From: Liolophura sinensis
Lineage: Eukaryota > Mollusca > Polyplacophora > Chitonida > Chitonidae
Direction of reading: 5' to 3'
NCBI RefSeq assembly: GCF_032854445.1
Contig: NC_088307.1
Location: 9,858,001 to 9,922,000, forward strand
Length of the DNA stretch: 64,000 nucleotides
Shown in pieces: positions 11,361 to 23,149 of this stretch. The notes beneath the pieces are model-generated. The model searched no databases, was not told the origin of the DNA, and saw only the letters and a list, made by a program, of their open reading frames with translations. Numbering within the stretch: position 1 is the first letter of the stretch; each line of letters begins with the position of its first letter. A program made the translations under genes and the position numbers.

Positions 11361-11638
11361 ATAAGGTATTCCAGATGGAGTATTGCCTGCCTCAGACACT
11401 GGGATATTTGTAGATACAGTAACGTAGCTCTCGCCTTTTAAACATAACACGCCTTTTACATGAGAGCTGGCTTCAAGGGAGGCAGTGGCATGCTGAATGT
11501 AGCACAAATGCATACACGCATGCATATAAGTCTTCATGTAGTAGGAATCTCCGGGTAATCCGGGTGAACTGTGAAGAGAATTTCGTACATTGACTGCACA
11601 GACAAAGTGGGACAGAAATGTCGGTGTTTAGTTAAATA

Positions 11639-11644
11639 TTTATT
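11639..11644 (-). terminator. Candidate poly(A) signal of the bZIP gene
   Basis: AATAAA on the minus strand, beginning 10 bases after the stop codon at 11654-11656. It is unusually close to the stop, so a further signal downstream is possible. Confidence 0.4.
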
Positions 11645-11653
11645 TAACATCTC

Positions 11654-14600
11654 TCATTCGCCAGACGCCTTGTCTTGATTCGACTTGGGGTAGAGCTTCT
11701 GACGCTTACAAGGCCGATGCGAAAGTAGAGCCTTTTCAAGAAACTTCATCTCTTTTCTTAACGCTATTATCTCTTTCCTCAAAGTCTGGTTTCCGTCCGA
11801 TAATTTCTCGGCTTCCTAAAATGGTAAGAAAAGGATTGCATTCAAAAAGATGGGTTATTTGGTTGGGATATACGACTAAATGATTGCAAAATTTTTGTTC
11901 AACGCACTACTAGGGAACTTATCGCTTAGACGGTGTCTGTCTATTTTAAGTGCCGAGGAAACTGGAGTGCCTATTAATTTTTGGAAACATCCATTTCCTC
12001 CACCCATATAAGTGAAAATGTCTAGAGTACGGCCTTGAACACAATCAATAACTCAATCTGTCAGTTGATCTATTCAAATGAATGGATTCTAGATTTCTTG
12101 TTAATGAAAATGTCGAAAATGGTGAGAAAAAATGCGAGCAATTCTTGATATTTATGATGCTAAAAGTTATGACATTTTAAAAGAAACATAATTTTTTTAT
12201 TGGTTTATTGTTTTTTATTGGTCTTTTACGCCGTACTCAAGACTATTTTGCTTATACAACGGCGACCAGTATTATTCCGGAAGAAACTGGGCTAAAAAAA
12301 AACACCTCCATTCGCAGGCTGCTTCCCCGGGTGCTACTCCTTACATTATTCATTATTTGTTGTTCATTATTTTTGTACAAAATTTGCAGTGGTAGCATCG
12401 AGGTATAGTAAATGTAGGGAGCGCTGTGAGGAGTTTGAAGCCAGAGTTAAATTTTAAAATAGTGACCTGTTCAAGAAGAGTCTCTTGTTCGTTCTTCTTT
12501 TCCCTGCAGCGTCTGGCTGATAATTTGTTCAGATCCCGTCGCCTTAATCTCCGTCTTATGTCTTCCTCTGTCGGCTGTGATGACAATATATTCACTTAAA
12601 CAACTAGAATGGAGGTTATGGTTTTAAGGAAATGAAAAAAAAAGTTCTGTACAATAAAAAATCAAATTCATTTGTGAAGCATGTTGTATATCCCTTAATA
12701 GCCCTATATTTCATGTCAATGGCTGGAATGTTTCGAAAATGACATCATGGATTAACTTCGAAACACGTGACCAAAATAGCGCCTCCGCTTATCAATTTTA
12801 ACAATCAAACGTGAGTTATTTCTATAACCTTAAACTCAGATTCAGTTTTTTCCCCTCCTCAGGTCCGTTATTAGACATCTGTATGGATATATTACATATG
12901 TCCCCATTTTACCCCTGGCCAGATTTTTCTGACGAATTTGGCCAGTTAATTAGACACAGATTCTTATTCTGAACGGTATTTACGACTATAACAGCGTTGT
13001 ACAAAATAATTAGGGATGAACGTTTTAGCTGTGACACCATGCGATCATTGATTTAAACCTTCTTGCCTATTTAACTCAGGAGGGCAGGGCATGATGAATG
13101 CAACATCATGTTTTCGGTTTACTTAATATGGCGTATCCCATGATCAAAGAATTCCAATTAAAAGCTGATTTATTTCGTTATGCAGTCACATCAGGAAAAG
13201 ATGGCTACGGCCGTTTAAGTACTTTTTTCACCCTTCATCCGAAATAACAAACAATATACTATTTCTTTTCGTTTAATATTTTTACTTAATTGAATGTTTC
13301 GTGAAGAAAGGGTTGATTTCGAACACTCGACCTTACTGGCCATCGCCCTATGATGTGAAGTGTCTAATAAACCAATTCAACATCACCCAGGTAAATGTGA
13401 GGAATTTATTACATAATAAGTAAGAGTAGTGTGTCTTGTCTTGTAAGGTTTTGCTACTTTTGTACTTTGTCAGTTAATATTTTTATATTTGAACGCATTC
13501 AAACGGTACAGCTGTCATATCGACATGTCGAATTCGACAAGTGGAATGAAAAAAGGGCTTGTCCATTTCATAAACAGGGTTCTCATGCTGGCTTCCTCTC
13601 CGGCCGTACGTGGGAAGGTCTTGCAGCAACCTGCGGATGGTCGTGGGTTTCCCCCGGGCTCTGCCCGGTTTCCACTCACCATAATGCTGGTCGGCGTCGT
13701 ATCAATGAAATATTCTTGAGTACGGCGTAAAACACCAATCAAATAAATAAATAAACAGGGTTCAGGCGATGTGATAAGTCGAATAGTAATAATAGTATGA
13801 AATGACCTAATGTCATTCGAACTGTCGATTCGACCATCGCGCCGTGTGATCAGCGATTCATCGAGTCAGTTAGTGAACTGTCGAAAGACGGTTGGATCTC
13901 GACTCAGTAAACGAAAACGAAGTGGCGGGATGATGGCGGGAACCCGTACCCATGACAACCATTATTCTCCCAGAGATACCTGATATGGATCCTCTGTCAA
14001 TTTATCTCGGTTTGAGTCGATGGGACTCAAGTCCAATCCGTCGAAATGTCGTCGTACTTGTATCAAGCATTTGAGTTCTTGTTTAATCAGAGGCGTAAGT
14101 CGTGCCGAGGCGATGCTGTCTAGAGTCGCCTGCGTGAAACAAGGGTCTTCCAATACATCCGGGGACTCGTCCAACACATCCACGGGCAAGGTGACGAAAT
14201 CTTCTGATTGGTCAACATCGTCTTCCGGAGACGGCGATAATAACGATGAAAGGCTTGAGTCATCTTCCGGTAAAACGGCAGATTTGGGCGATAGATTTAT
14301 GTCAGCGTCCGCTTGCGCCATAAACACGACGGGTATGTCTTCTTCAATATCCGGTGATATTGGAGATGAGAGTACACTGACGGTAGGTGTTGTGATATCT
14401 TTCAGCGGTTGGCTTATTTGTACATCCGGTGACACTGGAAATGTTAGCAGCTGGCTTATCTTAAGATTCGATGATCCAACGTATGTCACTGAATGGGTTA
14501 TTTCAAGATCCGATGACACATCAGATGTTAGGGATTGGCTTTCTCCACGATACGGTGACTCATCGGTTATCAGCGATCGACTTATTTCAAGGTCCGGTGA

Positions 14601-15080
14601 GACAGGGTATGTGCCCGATTCTTTTAATCGAAGATCACAAGACATATCCAATGTCAGCGGCTGACTTACTGAAATATCCGGTAACACAGGATATGTCACC
14701 GATTTTGTTGTCGGCGATTTGCGTACTCTAAAATCCCGTGACACAGAGGATATGGGCGATTGGTTTGCTTGGACATCAGATATTACACCACTACACAGCG
14801 TTTGGCACACTTCAGCATCCGACTCCCGCGATTCGTTTAAATCAGTTTTCGGCAGTAAAGCTAGAAATTCCGGCAACGTATCCAGTTCCACACTGGAGGA
14901 CCTTCTTTGCCTTTCTCCATGTTCCAGTCCGTTAACATCGTCTGAGATGCTGACGGTAGTATAATACCCGCTGGAACTATCACTGGAGCTCTCACTAACA
15001 CTGCGACGAACCTGTCTATCTTCATCTGGATCTAAAGGTCTTCCATTGTTCCCCGACCACGTTGGCAATGATACCAGCAT
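11654..15080 (-). CDS. bZIP transcription factor, ATF3/JDP2/FOS group, long N-terminus
   Basis: Three coding exons with matching phase 0 junctions: 15080-13980 (donor CAG/GTATCT), 12574-12467 (acceptor TCATCACAG; donor CAG/GTCACT) and 11815-11654 (acceptor ATTTTAG), about 456 residues in all. Exon 1 ends with LTPLIKQELKCLIQ, like the segment before the basic region of ATF3. Exon 2 is exactly 108 nt and carries the DNA-contacting basic region NKLSARRCREKK; a 108 nt exon here is, from memory, characteristic of FOS/ATF3 genes. Exon 3 codes the zipper, with Leu at the heptad positions, ending LSHRPC like the HRPTC end of ATF3/JDP2/FOS. Such factors dimerise in the nucleus and bind TGACGTCA/TGACTCA sites in stress and immediate-early responses. 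Oddity: vertebrate ATF3 is about 180 residues; here the N-terminus adds about 350 acidic, Ser/Pro-rich residues with degenerate repeats of about 20 residues. ATF3-like is favoured over FOS. Confidence 0.88.
12190..12330 (-). repeat. SINE family B, minus strand, bZIP intron 2
   Basis: The plus strand reads TTACGCCGTACTCAAGACTA, ACGGCGACCAGTATTATTCC and GAAACTGGGC, which is the family B tail and body reversed. It is diverged and lacks a head. Confidence 0.65.
13579..13757 (+). repeat. SINE family B, bZIP intron 1
   Basis: TCATGCTGGCTTCCTCTCCG through GTGGGAAGGTCTTGCAGCAA and CCACTCACCATAATGCTGG to GTACGGCGTAAAACACCAAT and an AAATA tail. It starts just before the body, without the tRNA-like head. 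Confidence 0.8.
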
Positions 15081-15206
15081 GGCTCCAACAGACGCAAAAA
15101 TGTTGGCAGTTATTTGGGTGGATTAGTGAGCTGAAAAATAAAAAAGTTAAAGATAGAAGGACAGAAATTTTAAGCAAGTCAAAAGCGAAACTGTTTCCAC
15201 TACCTC

Positions 15207-15212
15207 CAAATT

Positions 15213-15286
<74 letters not shown>
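15207..15286. repeat. (AT)n microsatellite
   Basis: About 80 bp of alternating AT with a single GA interruption near 15243. Confidence 0.95.
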
Positions 15287-15288
<2 letters not shown>

Positions 15289-15339
15289 GTGTGAGAAAAA
15301 GCCACATTAAGAGAACTGCCGATATAGCCACCTGGGGGG

Positions 15340-16200
15340 TAATTCTACGTAATTTAAGCTGGCTGAATGAATGACAAAACTCTGCTTAAAGCTAGCCAAA
15401 TGAATGGCGAAACTCTGCTTAAAGTTAGCCAAATGAATATGTATGGAGAGAAGCCACACGGCAATCTCTGACCTATACTCTCTGCCACACCGCAAAATCT
15501 GCCCTACAACCTCTGCCACACAGCAATCTCTGAGCTGCAACCTCTGCCCTACAACCTCTGACACGCAGTAACCTCTGACCTATAATCTCTAATCTACAGG
15601 AACTTCTAACCTACAACCTCTGGCCTATACACAGAAATGTATATGGAGGAAAGCCACACAGCAACCTCTGCCCTACAACCTCTGACACAATGGAACCTCT
15701 GGCCTACAACCTCTGGTATACAGCAACCTCTGACCTACAGTCTCTGCCCAACGGGAACTTCTGCCCTACAACATCTGACCTGCAATCTATAATCTACAGG
15801 AACTTCTAACCTACAACCTCTGACCTACACACAGAAATGTATATGTAGGAAAACCACACAGCAACCTCTGATCTACAACCTTTGACACAATGCAACCTCT
15901 GGCCTTAAAACCTCTGATACACTGCAACCTCTGATCTACAACCTCTGACACACAACAGCCTCTGACCTACACCCTTTGACACACAGCAACCTCTGACGTA
16001 CACCCCCTGGCATACAGCAGCCTCTGACCTACATCCTGTGACTCACAGCAACCTCTGACCTACACCTTCTGACACACAACAGCCTTTGGCCTACAACCTC
16101 TGATGCACAGCATCCTCTGCCCAACACCCTGATACACAGCAACCTTTTTCCAACACCCTCTGATACACAACAACCTCTGACCTACTGCCTATAACCACCT
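15340..16200. repeat. Minisatellite with CAACCTCTGACCTA core
   Basis: Dozens of imperfect 15-22 bp units such as ACCTCTGACCTACAACCTCT and GACACACAGCAACCTCTG. A longer period of about 195 bp is marked by CAGAAATGTATATGGAGGAA near 15637 and 15832. A short duplicated lead (GAATGAATGACAAAACTCTG / CAAATGAATGGCGAAACTCT) precedes it at 15360-15430. Confidence 0.9.
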
Positions 16201-16407
16201 CCGTTTATCCGTATATCTATGTAAATTTCATGACTTTCAAAGTCATGGAGATTTGAGACTGTTCATGCTTCATCGACCTTTCCTTGATCATTGATTCAAC
16301 AGGACGCTGTTTCTCAAAGCATTCGTGATGCTGATCGCATACCGTCCGTATGTGAGGTCATGGTGATTAGGTTGGCACAACGTTCCGTCCTCTTTAAGAC
16401 ACAGACT

Positions 16408-16745
16408 GCAGGTGCCAGTTGCTCAAAAGTGTATGTGAGCTAATCTAACCTTAAATTTTAACACCAGTCTCATCTTTGTACAAAGTAACTGGTACTTTAA
16501 TGGACTCGGTTGTTCAAAACTGCTTTGAAACTTAATACCAGATTTAACTTAACGCCAAGTCTTCAAGTCTTGTCCATAGCCCGAAAAATTGTGTATCAGT
16601 ATATTAAATATATGTTAAAACTGTTGCTGTTATACTTTGACTTTGGACAACTGCCTTGGCTGAGGAGTTTGGCTGAAATTTTAAATATAAAATATAACCT
16701 AATACCAGTATTAGCTAATACACTTTTGAACAACTGGGCTCAGAG
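16408..16745. mobile_element. MITE family M2, copy 1
   Basis: The left end GCCAGTTGCTCAAAAGTGTA and the right end (reverse complement CCCAGTTGTTCAAAAGTGTA) form terminal inverted repeats continuing into a GCTAAT-rich stretch. The interior is AT-rich; its 105-codon ORF (16510-16827) has no domain. Related copies lie at 22848 and 43222. Confidence 0.65.
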
Positions 16746-17279
16746 CACAATAAGTGCTTTAGCACTCGCTAATTCCATTATATATATATCTCGAACGTCT
16801 TTCACACGCATGCGTAATACACGATGATCTTAACAGATGTTTTTATTCTTTACATTCACATTCTTACTTTCTCTCTCCTTGACGCTAAAATTCTTTCGTT
16901 ACAAAAGAGAAAATAAAAGAAATAGGACAACAGTCAGATCATTATCCCACGAATATCCGTATCATCTTAAAATACAAAGTATATGATTTCATTTGCATGA
17001 TTAATACCGGTCTCAGAAGATTGAAAATCACATTTTGTGTGAGTCGAGTTGTTTTTTCTTTTGGTTCAAGTAATGTCTACGTTTCAAAACTTCTCTTTGT
17101 AAAGACTGTACCTAATCTACTTATTTACCTGACGTTTAACGCCGTACTCAAGAATGATTATTTTACTTCAGCAGCAATCGTAAGGTGTGTGCTTGGCGGG
17201 AACAAGCATAGCATGTAAGTAGTAGAGAATGTTGCAAACGCGTCGCATTGGGGAGGTGGGATTGATAAGGTGGAGGTGT

Positions 17280-17640
17280 GTCGTTCAGTCCGCGCTCCAC
17301 TAGGCGCATGCGCGTACGTCACACGAGGCTTGCCCACGGACCAATGAGCCCAGCTCCTTCAGCTCCATGTCGCGCCCAAACTGACCAGTGGGTGAGCTCG
17401 ATTTCGTTCGCGTCAAAATTGACAAATGGGTGAACTCCATTCCCGCCACACGCGAGAGTAGCTCATTCAGCTCCATTTCGCGCCAAAACTGACCTATGGG
17501 TAAGCTCCATATCGCACCAAAACGTCAACAATCACGCGGTCTTGGTATGTTGGGAGTTGAGCAGCTCCTTCTGAGCAGCCTCTTGAGCGCAGCTCCTTCA
17601 GCTCCCCGACGCCCAAACTGACCCATGGGTGATCACGTGG
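17280..17640. repeat. GC-rich imperfect tandem repeat
   Basis: Degenerate units of 55-65 bp share CTCCTTCAGCTCCATGTCGC, CCAAACTGACC and ATGGGTGA. The GC content is well above the surrounding AT-rich DNA. It could be a small GC island or a minisatellite; no gene start was identified beside it. Confidence 0.6.
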
Positions 17641-18590
17641 TCGGCCTTGGCGCCTGAATTTTGTTGACAAATGCATGTATACTGGATAATATATATCCGC
17701 TGTCGGGGATAGTTTCACTCACTATACACGGACACAGGGACGACACCCGACTATGCTTCACACCAGCCGCCAGTCACGTCGCCAGTAGTGTTGTGTTCTA
17801 TACTACATATATGTGTTCTTTCCGTCAAAGTCTTCCCGATTTTAATGTAGCCCTAACAAAAGATACGTGGTTAAGATATTAATAACAATCTTCATAAAGA
17901 GCACTTTTTTGAATAGGCCGTTACAATGTACACAAAGCATACCAAGAAAAAATTAAACTGCAACTATTATTAAGTCTTCTTTGTTACATATTTTTCTCAC
18001 GAGAAAATGGGGCTGGTTTTCAAATACAGGGAGGTTAAAAGATCCCCCAGGATCTCAGCCTATCACAACCTTCGGCCTACACGGACCTACCCAAGTATAA
18101 CATTACGTGACATTCCAGTCATTTTCACGGGGTAAGATGCCACAATTTTAGGCTGGCCAACAGTAAAGACTATCCCTAAATGTGCTAAGAATAACACTTA
18201 ACTCTAAGTAAAAGGAGACATGTTTGAAATGATGTCACTGCGTTATCATGTTTCTGCCTTAAGTCACGCCCATATATGTCTGAACACGCCAAATGCATGA
18301 ATGAATTTGTGGTTATCAACACTGTGAATGCTCGTAAATTTTACACATGCCTTCCACTCTTTTACAGAAATATAAGCCGATGAAACACTTACCTATCATG
18401 CTCACTGGCAAAAAAATATCCAACGTTTTCATGACAAATTGTGGTTTGTACAAAGAAACCTTCTTTTTGGAGTGTAAAATGTGTTCACGGTTATGTGGTT
18501 TTGTACAGGCGAGCGAGTCGCCTTGATGGCGTCTATGTGTGTGTTTTTCGAATGATCCTGAGGTAAATACATATAAAATGCTAAACATGT
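17640..18590. other. Intergenic, nothing recognised
   Basis: Short ORFs only (up to 90 codons, 18316-18588 minus), none with motif or exon context. Confidence 0.4.
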
Positions 18591-19105
18591 AAAGGAAAAA
18601 AACACCTTGGAGATGTAGTATAGACCTCTACATGTGAAACAATATAAACATGGATATATAAGTGCAAAGCGATATATAATTTACACCGTGATGCAAAAAG
18701 AGGTATACAGTGAAATAGGTCTGAAAAATTGTATAAACATCAAACTGAAAGAGAGGTGTAGGTTTGTGCATGTAAAACGATGTAAACATAAATAAACATA
18801 ATATAGTAAGATGCACCTGAGAGAATAAGGATGTAAACATCAAAGGGGTTTATAAGACTATATCTGAAAATTGATATTAACACCATAGAAGTATCCAGGC
18901 CCGTAGATGTAACTCGTTATATAGAAAACGCTGAGCTGCATTGGCCTGCAGATGAAGGACGATATATAACAATCGCTATCGTATAGGTTATTTCCGACCA
19001 TCCGCAGGTTACTAACAGATCCAACGATGTAGAAAGCGTTATGTAGCAATGTAGGCCAATATATCTCCAGAAATCTATGCATGTAAAACGAAGTGCTCAC
19101 CAATC
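18590..19105. repeat. Degenerate repeat with GATGTAAACAT motifs
   Basis: Recurring words such as CATGTAAAACGATGTAAACA, GATATATAA and AGATGTAACTCG return every 45-65 bp. The homology is weak and the period uncertain. It explains the Tyr/Phe-rich minus-strand ORFs. Confidence 0.4.
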
Positions 19106-20690
19106 AACCAACAATATGACCTAAAAACAAACACGACACCACACGAATCACGTTCTGAAATACTTGGTGAAATCCTGCATGTATGAAGTAGAGTACACCG
19201 ATATCTCGGACTGCGCATGCGCCGGACATGCAAATGCAAGGCCTACACATAGGACGGGAAGCGGTCGGTCAGTTTCGCTTTAAATTTTATACCCTTTTCT
19301 TCACTTGGGCTGAATAATATTTATTAATTACGTAAAACAAAATGTTTTTTTTTTTAGCTTAGCATAATTAAATTATTAAATCCTCCAGAAACTCATGAAA
19401 TTGGCGAAGGAAAGCTGAAATTTCCTGTACATATAGGCATATTAATCTGCGCCTAATATATATAGATTATCAGTTTTGATAAAACATATCTGTTAAACAG
19501 ATATCGGTATATGTGTCATTATGACTCTTCAGTGCGTCTAATTTTAAAAAATATACAGATAGAAAAATTTGAAATTTAACATATATTTATCAAATTTAAA
19601 TACTCTAATATAGGACCTTATTATTAAGAATGCTTAATTGTTATTACGATGGCTATAATACACAAATCTGTGTAAAAAAACAAAAACAATTCAAACAAAT
19701 AGATGATAAATATTATCTGAGAAAGTCAAGAAAATTTGCATCAGGCGTATGAAAGACGTGGTGAGGTTTTTGATGATTCGGTGGGTCGTTCCTGACATCT
19801 ATGATCTAACAACACTATGATAAATACACTGGAATTAATATTATGAGACTACTATACGTGACAGAGCTCAGCATACAATGTTGGCTACTGTGGTTTACTC
19901 TGGTCTTAAATTCGATAAACATTTCACAATACTGCACAACAGGCCTACATGCCACGTATCCGCTGTGTTTCTACAATGAGAGTATATACTGCGTGCCCCT
20001 ACACACAACAGTACAGCAGCCTTCTCTGACGTAGTTCTTAAATTGACAGCGATGCAAACATTAACGAATATGAATTACCTGCGCAGAAATATAACAAGTC
20101 TGTCCTCCAGTGTCCGGCTGGAGTGACCAGTAGATCCTAACTGACCCTTAACATGACCCCAAGCATTCACCATACGCTGCCGACAGTTTCACAGAGTAGA
20201 CCTTTGAACCGACTATGCGGCTTGTGCAAGCAGAAAACAGAGGGGATATTTAAGGGGATTCCCCCGGTGTTTATCGCTGGAAATACCCAGCTGTAGCGTT
20301 ACATTGTTGAACGGTTTGCAGAGGATTAGTGTGGCGTAAATAGACCTCTCGGTTAAAATTAGCATAAGATTATACAGTACAATTATAATATAAACACACT
20401 TCGGGATTATAATTATACTTTAAAATTTCGTTCGAATTTACTCCCCCTGTTACAGTATTAATTAAAAGGCCTTCAGCTAAAATCATGTTGAGGGCTTTTT
20501 TCAATTCTGAATGCCGTTCATTATTTAAAAGATGTGACCTATATGTGTGCGTACGCGTGTATGTGTGTACACTGAACATCTTTTAACGGTTTAGACAATC
20601 ATATATAACCATCATCTCGGCGGTGTTTGAAGTCCTCATCTCCGTAGGCCTATAGAGTTAGTGATACACTGGCGTTATACCCAATAGGTT
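19106..20690. other. AT-rich intergenic DNA
   Basis: No gene, RNA or clear repeat seen. Several short poly-A/T tracts and 60-70 codon ORFs without features. Confidence 0.4.
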
Positions 20691-20694
20691 GTAT

Positions 20695-20880
20695 ATCAGG
20701 AAAAAATGGATTGATAGATTCATTAAATGGTGATTGACACCGTGCACTAGAATTCTGCTCATTATATGACGACAGTTAGCTTCATGGGTGGAGGAAACCG
20801 GAATACCAAAAGTAAACAACCTATCTTCCCTGGACACCTGAAAAAATCGACTTCGTGCCGTAGCCAGCGAGAGATACATA
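20695..20880 (-). repeat. SINE family C
   Basis: The plus strand carries ATTATATGACGACAGTTAGC, TTCATGGGTGGAGGAAACCG and GGAATACC, matching the copy at 55262. The last part (20850-20875) is the remains of the head. Confidence 0.5.
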
Positions 20881-21632
20881 ATTTAATTTGATTTATTCAT
20901 TTGATAAGTGTCCGTCGTTACTTTAGGTAATAAAAGTGACAACAGAGCAGTGTGCAGAGTCGGCAGCCTGGATATTTTTCTTTGCAGCAACACGAATTCA
21001 TGATTAACTAAGTGGTTGAGACTTCTCGGCACTCATTCTAAACCAGGATATACCTTAATATACCTCGATGACGCTAACATTATACATAGTATTTTAATTC
21101 CGATGTAAGGAACGTTGCGTGATATATATCCTCATGCGTGATTGGACAGTCTGCGTCAGGTCTGGACTACACGGATCAATACTCGTCCAATGAAATGGAC
21201 GCTCAGTATGCACCATGCTAAAACAAGGATCTTATTAATTTGTTATAAAAACCATATAAACCATATCTTACATATTAAGGGTTAAATGCTTGGCAGTTCT
21301 TACCACCAAAAACGCGTGGAATATCTCATCAAAATGGCCACCAAAACATCACAAGCCCAGCGATACCTTGATCTCACTCCATAGCTCCATGGGTCACAAA
21401 CTGGATCCATGGCGTTTCCATAGCAACTGGCCGCATGCTATTGGTCACTGAGGACGCTAGATCGACTGTTTTTACATCAGGTCATTTTGTCTGTTATCTG
21501 ACGAACACTTTATAACGTTATCTCTGACCGATTTAATGTTATACATTTTGTGATAAATAAAAATGATAGACTTCTTCATTAGTTTCCAGAATTAGGGAAT
21601 TCCAGTGGAATGCCTCTGTCGTTTTAATGGTA
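20881..21632. other. Intergenic, nothing recognised
   Basis: No coding or RNA signal and no repeat structure noted. Confidence 0.4.
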
Positions 21633-21886
21633 CACTAAAAAATAATCTGCTAATTTTAACAGAAAGTCTGGTGTCTGAATGATGCTAAAATATATTTTGC
21701 TGTTGCAACAGAATATTCTGTTAAATATAACACACATGTTCTATTAATTCAACATTAAGATTATATTAGACTAACAGGATATTCTGTTGAACATGACATG
21801 ATATTATGTTATAACAGCAGAATACATGCTAGCATCTCTCCGACAACAGACTTTCTATTAAAATTAACCGATTCATTTTTTGAGTG
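21633..21886. mobile_element. MITE family M1, copy 2
   Basis: Starts CACTAAAAAATAATCTGCTA and ends AACCGATTCATTTTTTGAGTG, flanked by TA on both sides (21631-21632, 21887-21888). The interior matches copies 1 and 3, including GACAACAGACTTTCT near the right end. Confidence 0.8.
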
Positions 21887-22372
21887 TAGTTAGCGTTTAT
21901 CCAATGTAGATATCGCTGCGCAGCTCATTTACATAATTTTCCAAACAAACATACGTTTTGTCATTTCTTTTAATACACACTAAAACACGTACCAAATAAA
22001 TTATACAATAACTGATTTTCGTGACCCAGTATATGAAATTGCTGAACACGGGTAGTCATCTCGTTTTATCACGTGCAGAGGTCATATAAACTGCCACTAT
22101 GCCCGGATAATCACATGACTGAATTGAGCCAATCGCAACACAGAATTGTCAGCAAAACTTCCCTGTCGTGTAATAAGCCAATTTAATGGATTTATCGCCC
22201 AGATATGTGTGTGTAAAGATTTTACCACTCAAACATTGGCAGATAAGCTAGTCTGGTGTGAGTGAATAGAGATATATGTAGACCTGACAATTTTTATTTA
22301 ACCTACCGCTTTACCTCCCCGCTGTCATCCGAGACCCACTGTACGCTCAAGCACGCCCTATATATTTATTCA

Positions 22373-22598
22373 TGCTTCAATAATTCAATGGCCGGTTGTA
22401 TATGCTCAGTCAATAATGCTTCAATAATTCAATGGCCGGTTGTATATGCTCAGTCAATAATGCTTCAATAATTCAATGGCCGGTTGTATATGCTCAGTCA
22501 ATAATGCTTCAATAATTCAATGGCCGGTTGTATATGCTCAGTCAATAATGCTTCAATAATTCAATGGCCGGTTGTATATGCTCAGTCAATAATGCTTC
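22373..22598. repeat. 44 bp perfect tandem repeat, five copies
   Basis: Identical units starting TGCTTCAATAATTCAATGG and ending CTCAGTCAATAA, with starts at 22373, 22417 and so on. It is the outlying, homogenised relative of the 42 bp satellite that follows. Confidence 0.97.
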
Positions 22599-22847
22599 AA
22601 TTAAATCTGAGAATATGTTTTAATCTTCCAAGCATATAGCTTTCAGAAATACAGATCTGTACTTTTTCCTTAACCAACATACGGAACTTGCTCGTCCTTC
22701 CGAGTGCGCTATGCTCAATTTGTCGCAGTTGTAAGTTACAAAAACATATATCTTTCAATATTCCAGTATTTCTGATTTCCATATTAGCTAATAATATGTT
22801 CAAGAGTTCATAATTACGTTACGGGAAACGGTGCGGTAAAGCATGTG

Positions 22848-22995
22848 TTGAACCAGGGGGTCGTTGTTCAAATGTGTATTTAAGTTAAGTTAGGTTTAAA
22901 TCTTTATACCAATCTCGTCCCAATACAAAGTAAATGGCACTTTAGTCTGCGCTAAAGTTAATACCGGGCCTAAGCCCTAATATACATTTGAACAA
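22848..22995. mobile_element. MITE family M2, copy 2 (short)
   Basis: Left end GTTGTTCAAATGTGTATTTA; right end CATTTGAACAACTGGGCCCA, its inverted complement. The interior has TATACCAATCTCGTCCCAAT, shared with copy 1 as ACACCAGTCTCATCTTTG. Confidence 0.6.
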
Positions 22996-23149
22996 CTGGG
23001 CCCAGTTTAATTAGCTCCAGGTTGGTTAATGTAAGGATTCATAGCGGTTAGTCTAGAAACTAAGCAGGAAATACGACCGGATGATCTCAGATCTGTGCTT
23101 CAATCTATGATATATTGTATCCAAACTTCAATACACAATAATCAGTAGT

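Noticed and set aside
14020-14964. Plus-strand ORFs of 214, 86 and 81 codons
   Set aside because: They are antisense shadows of the bZIP exon; the minus frame alone has the ATF3-like segment and matching splice phase.
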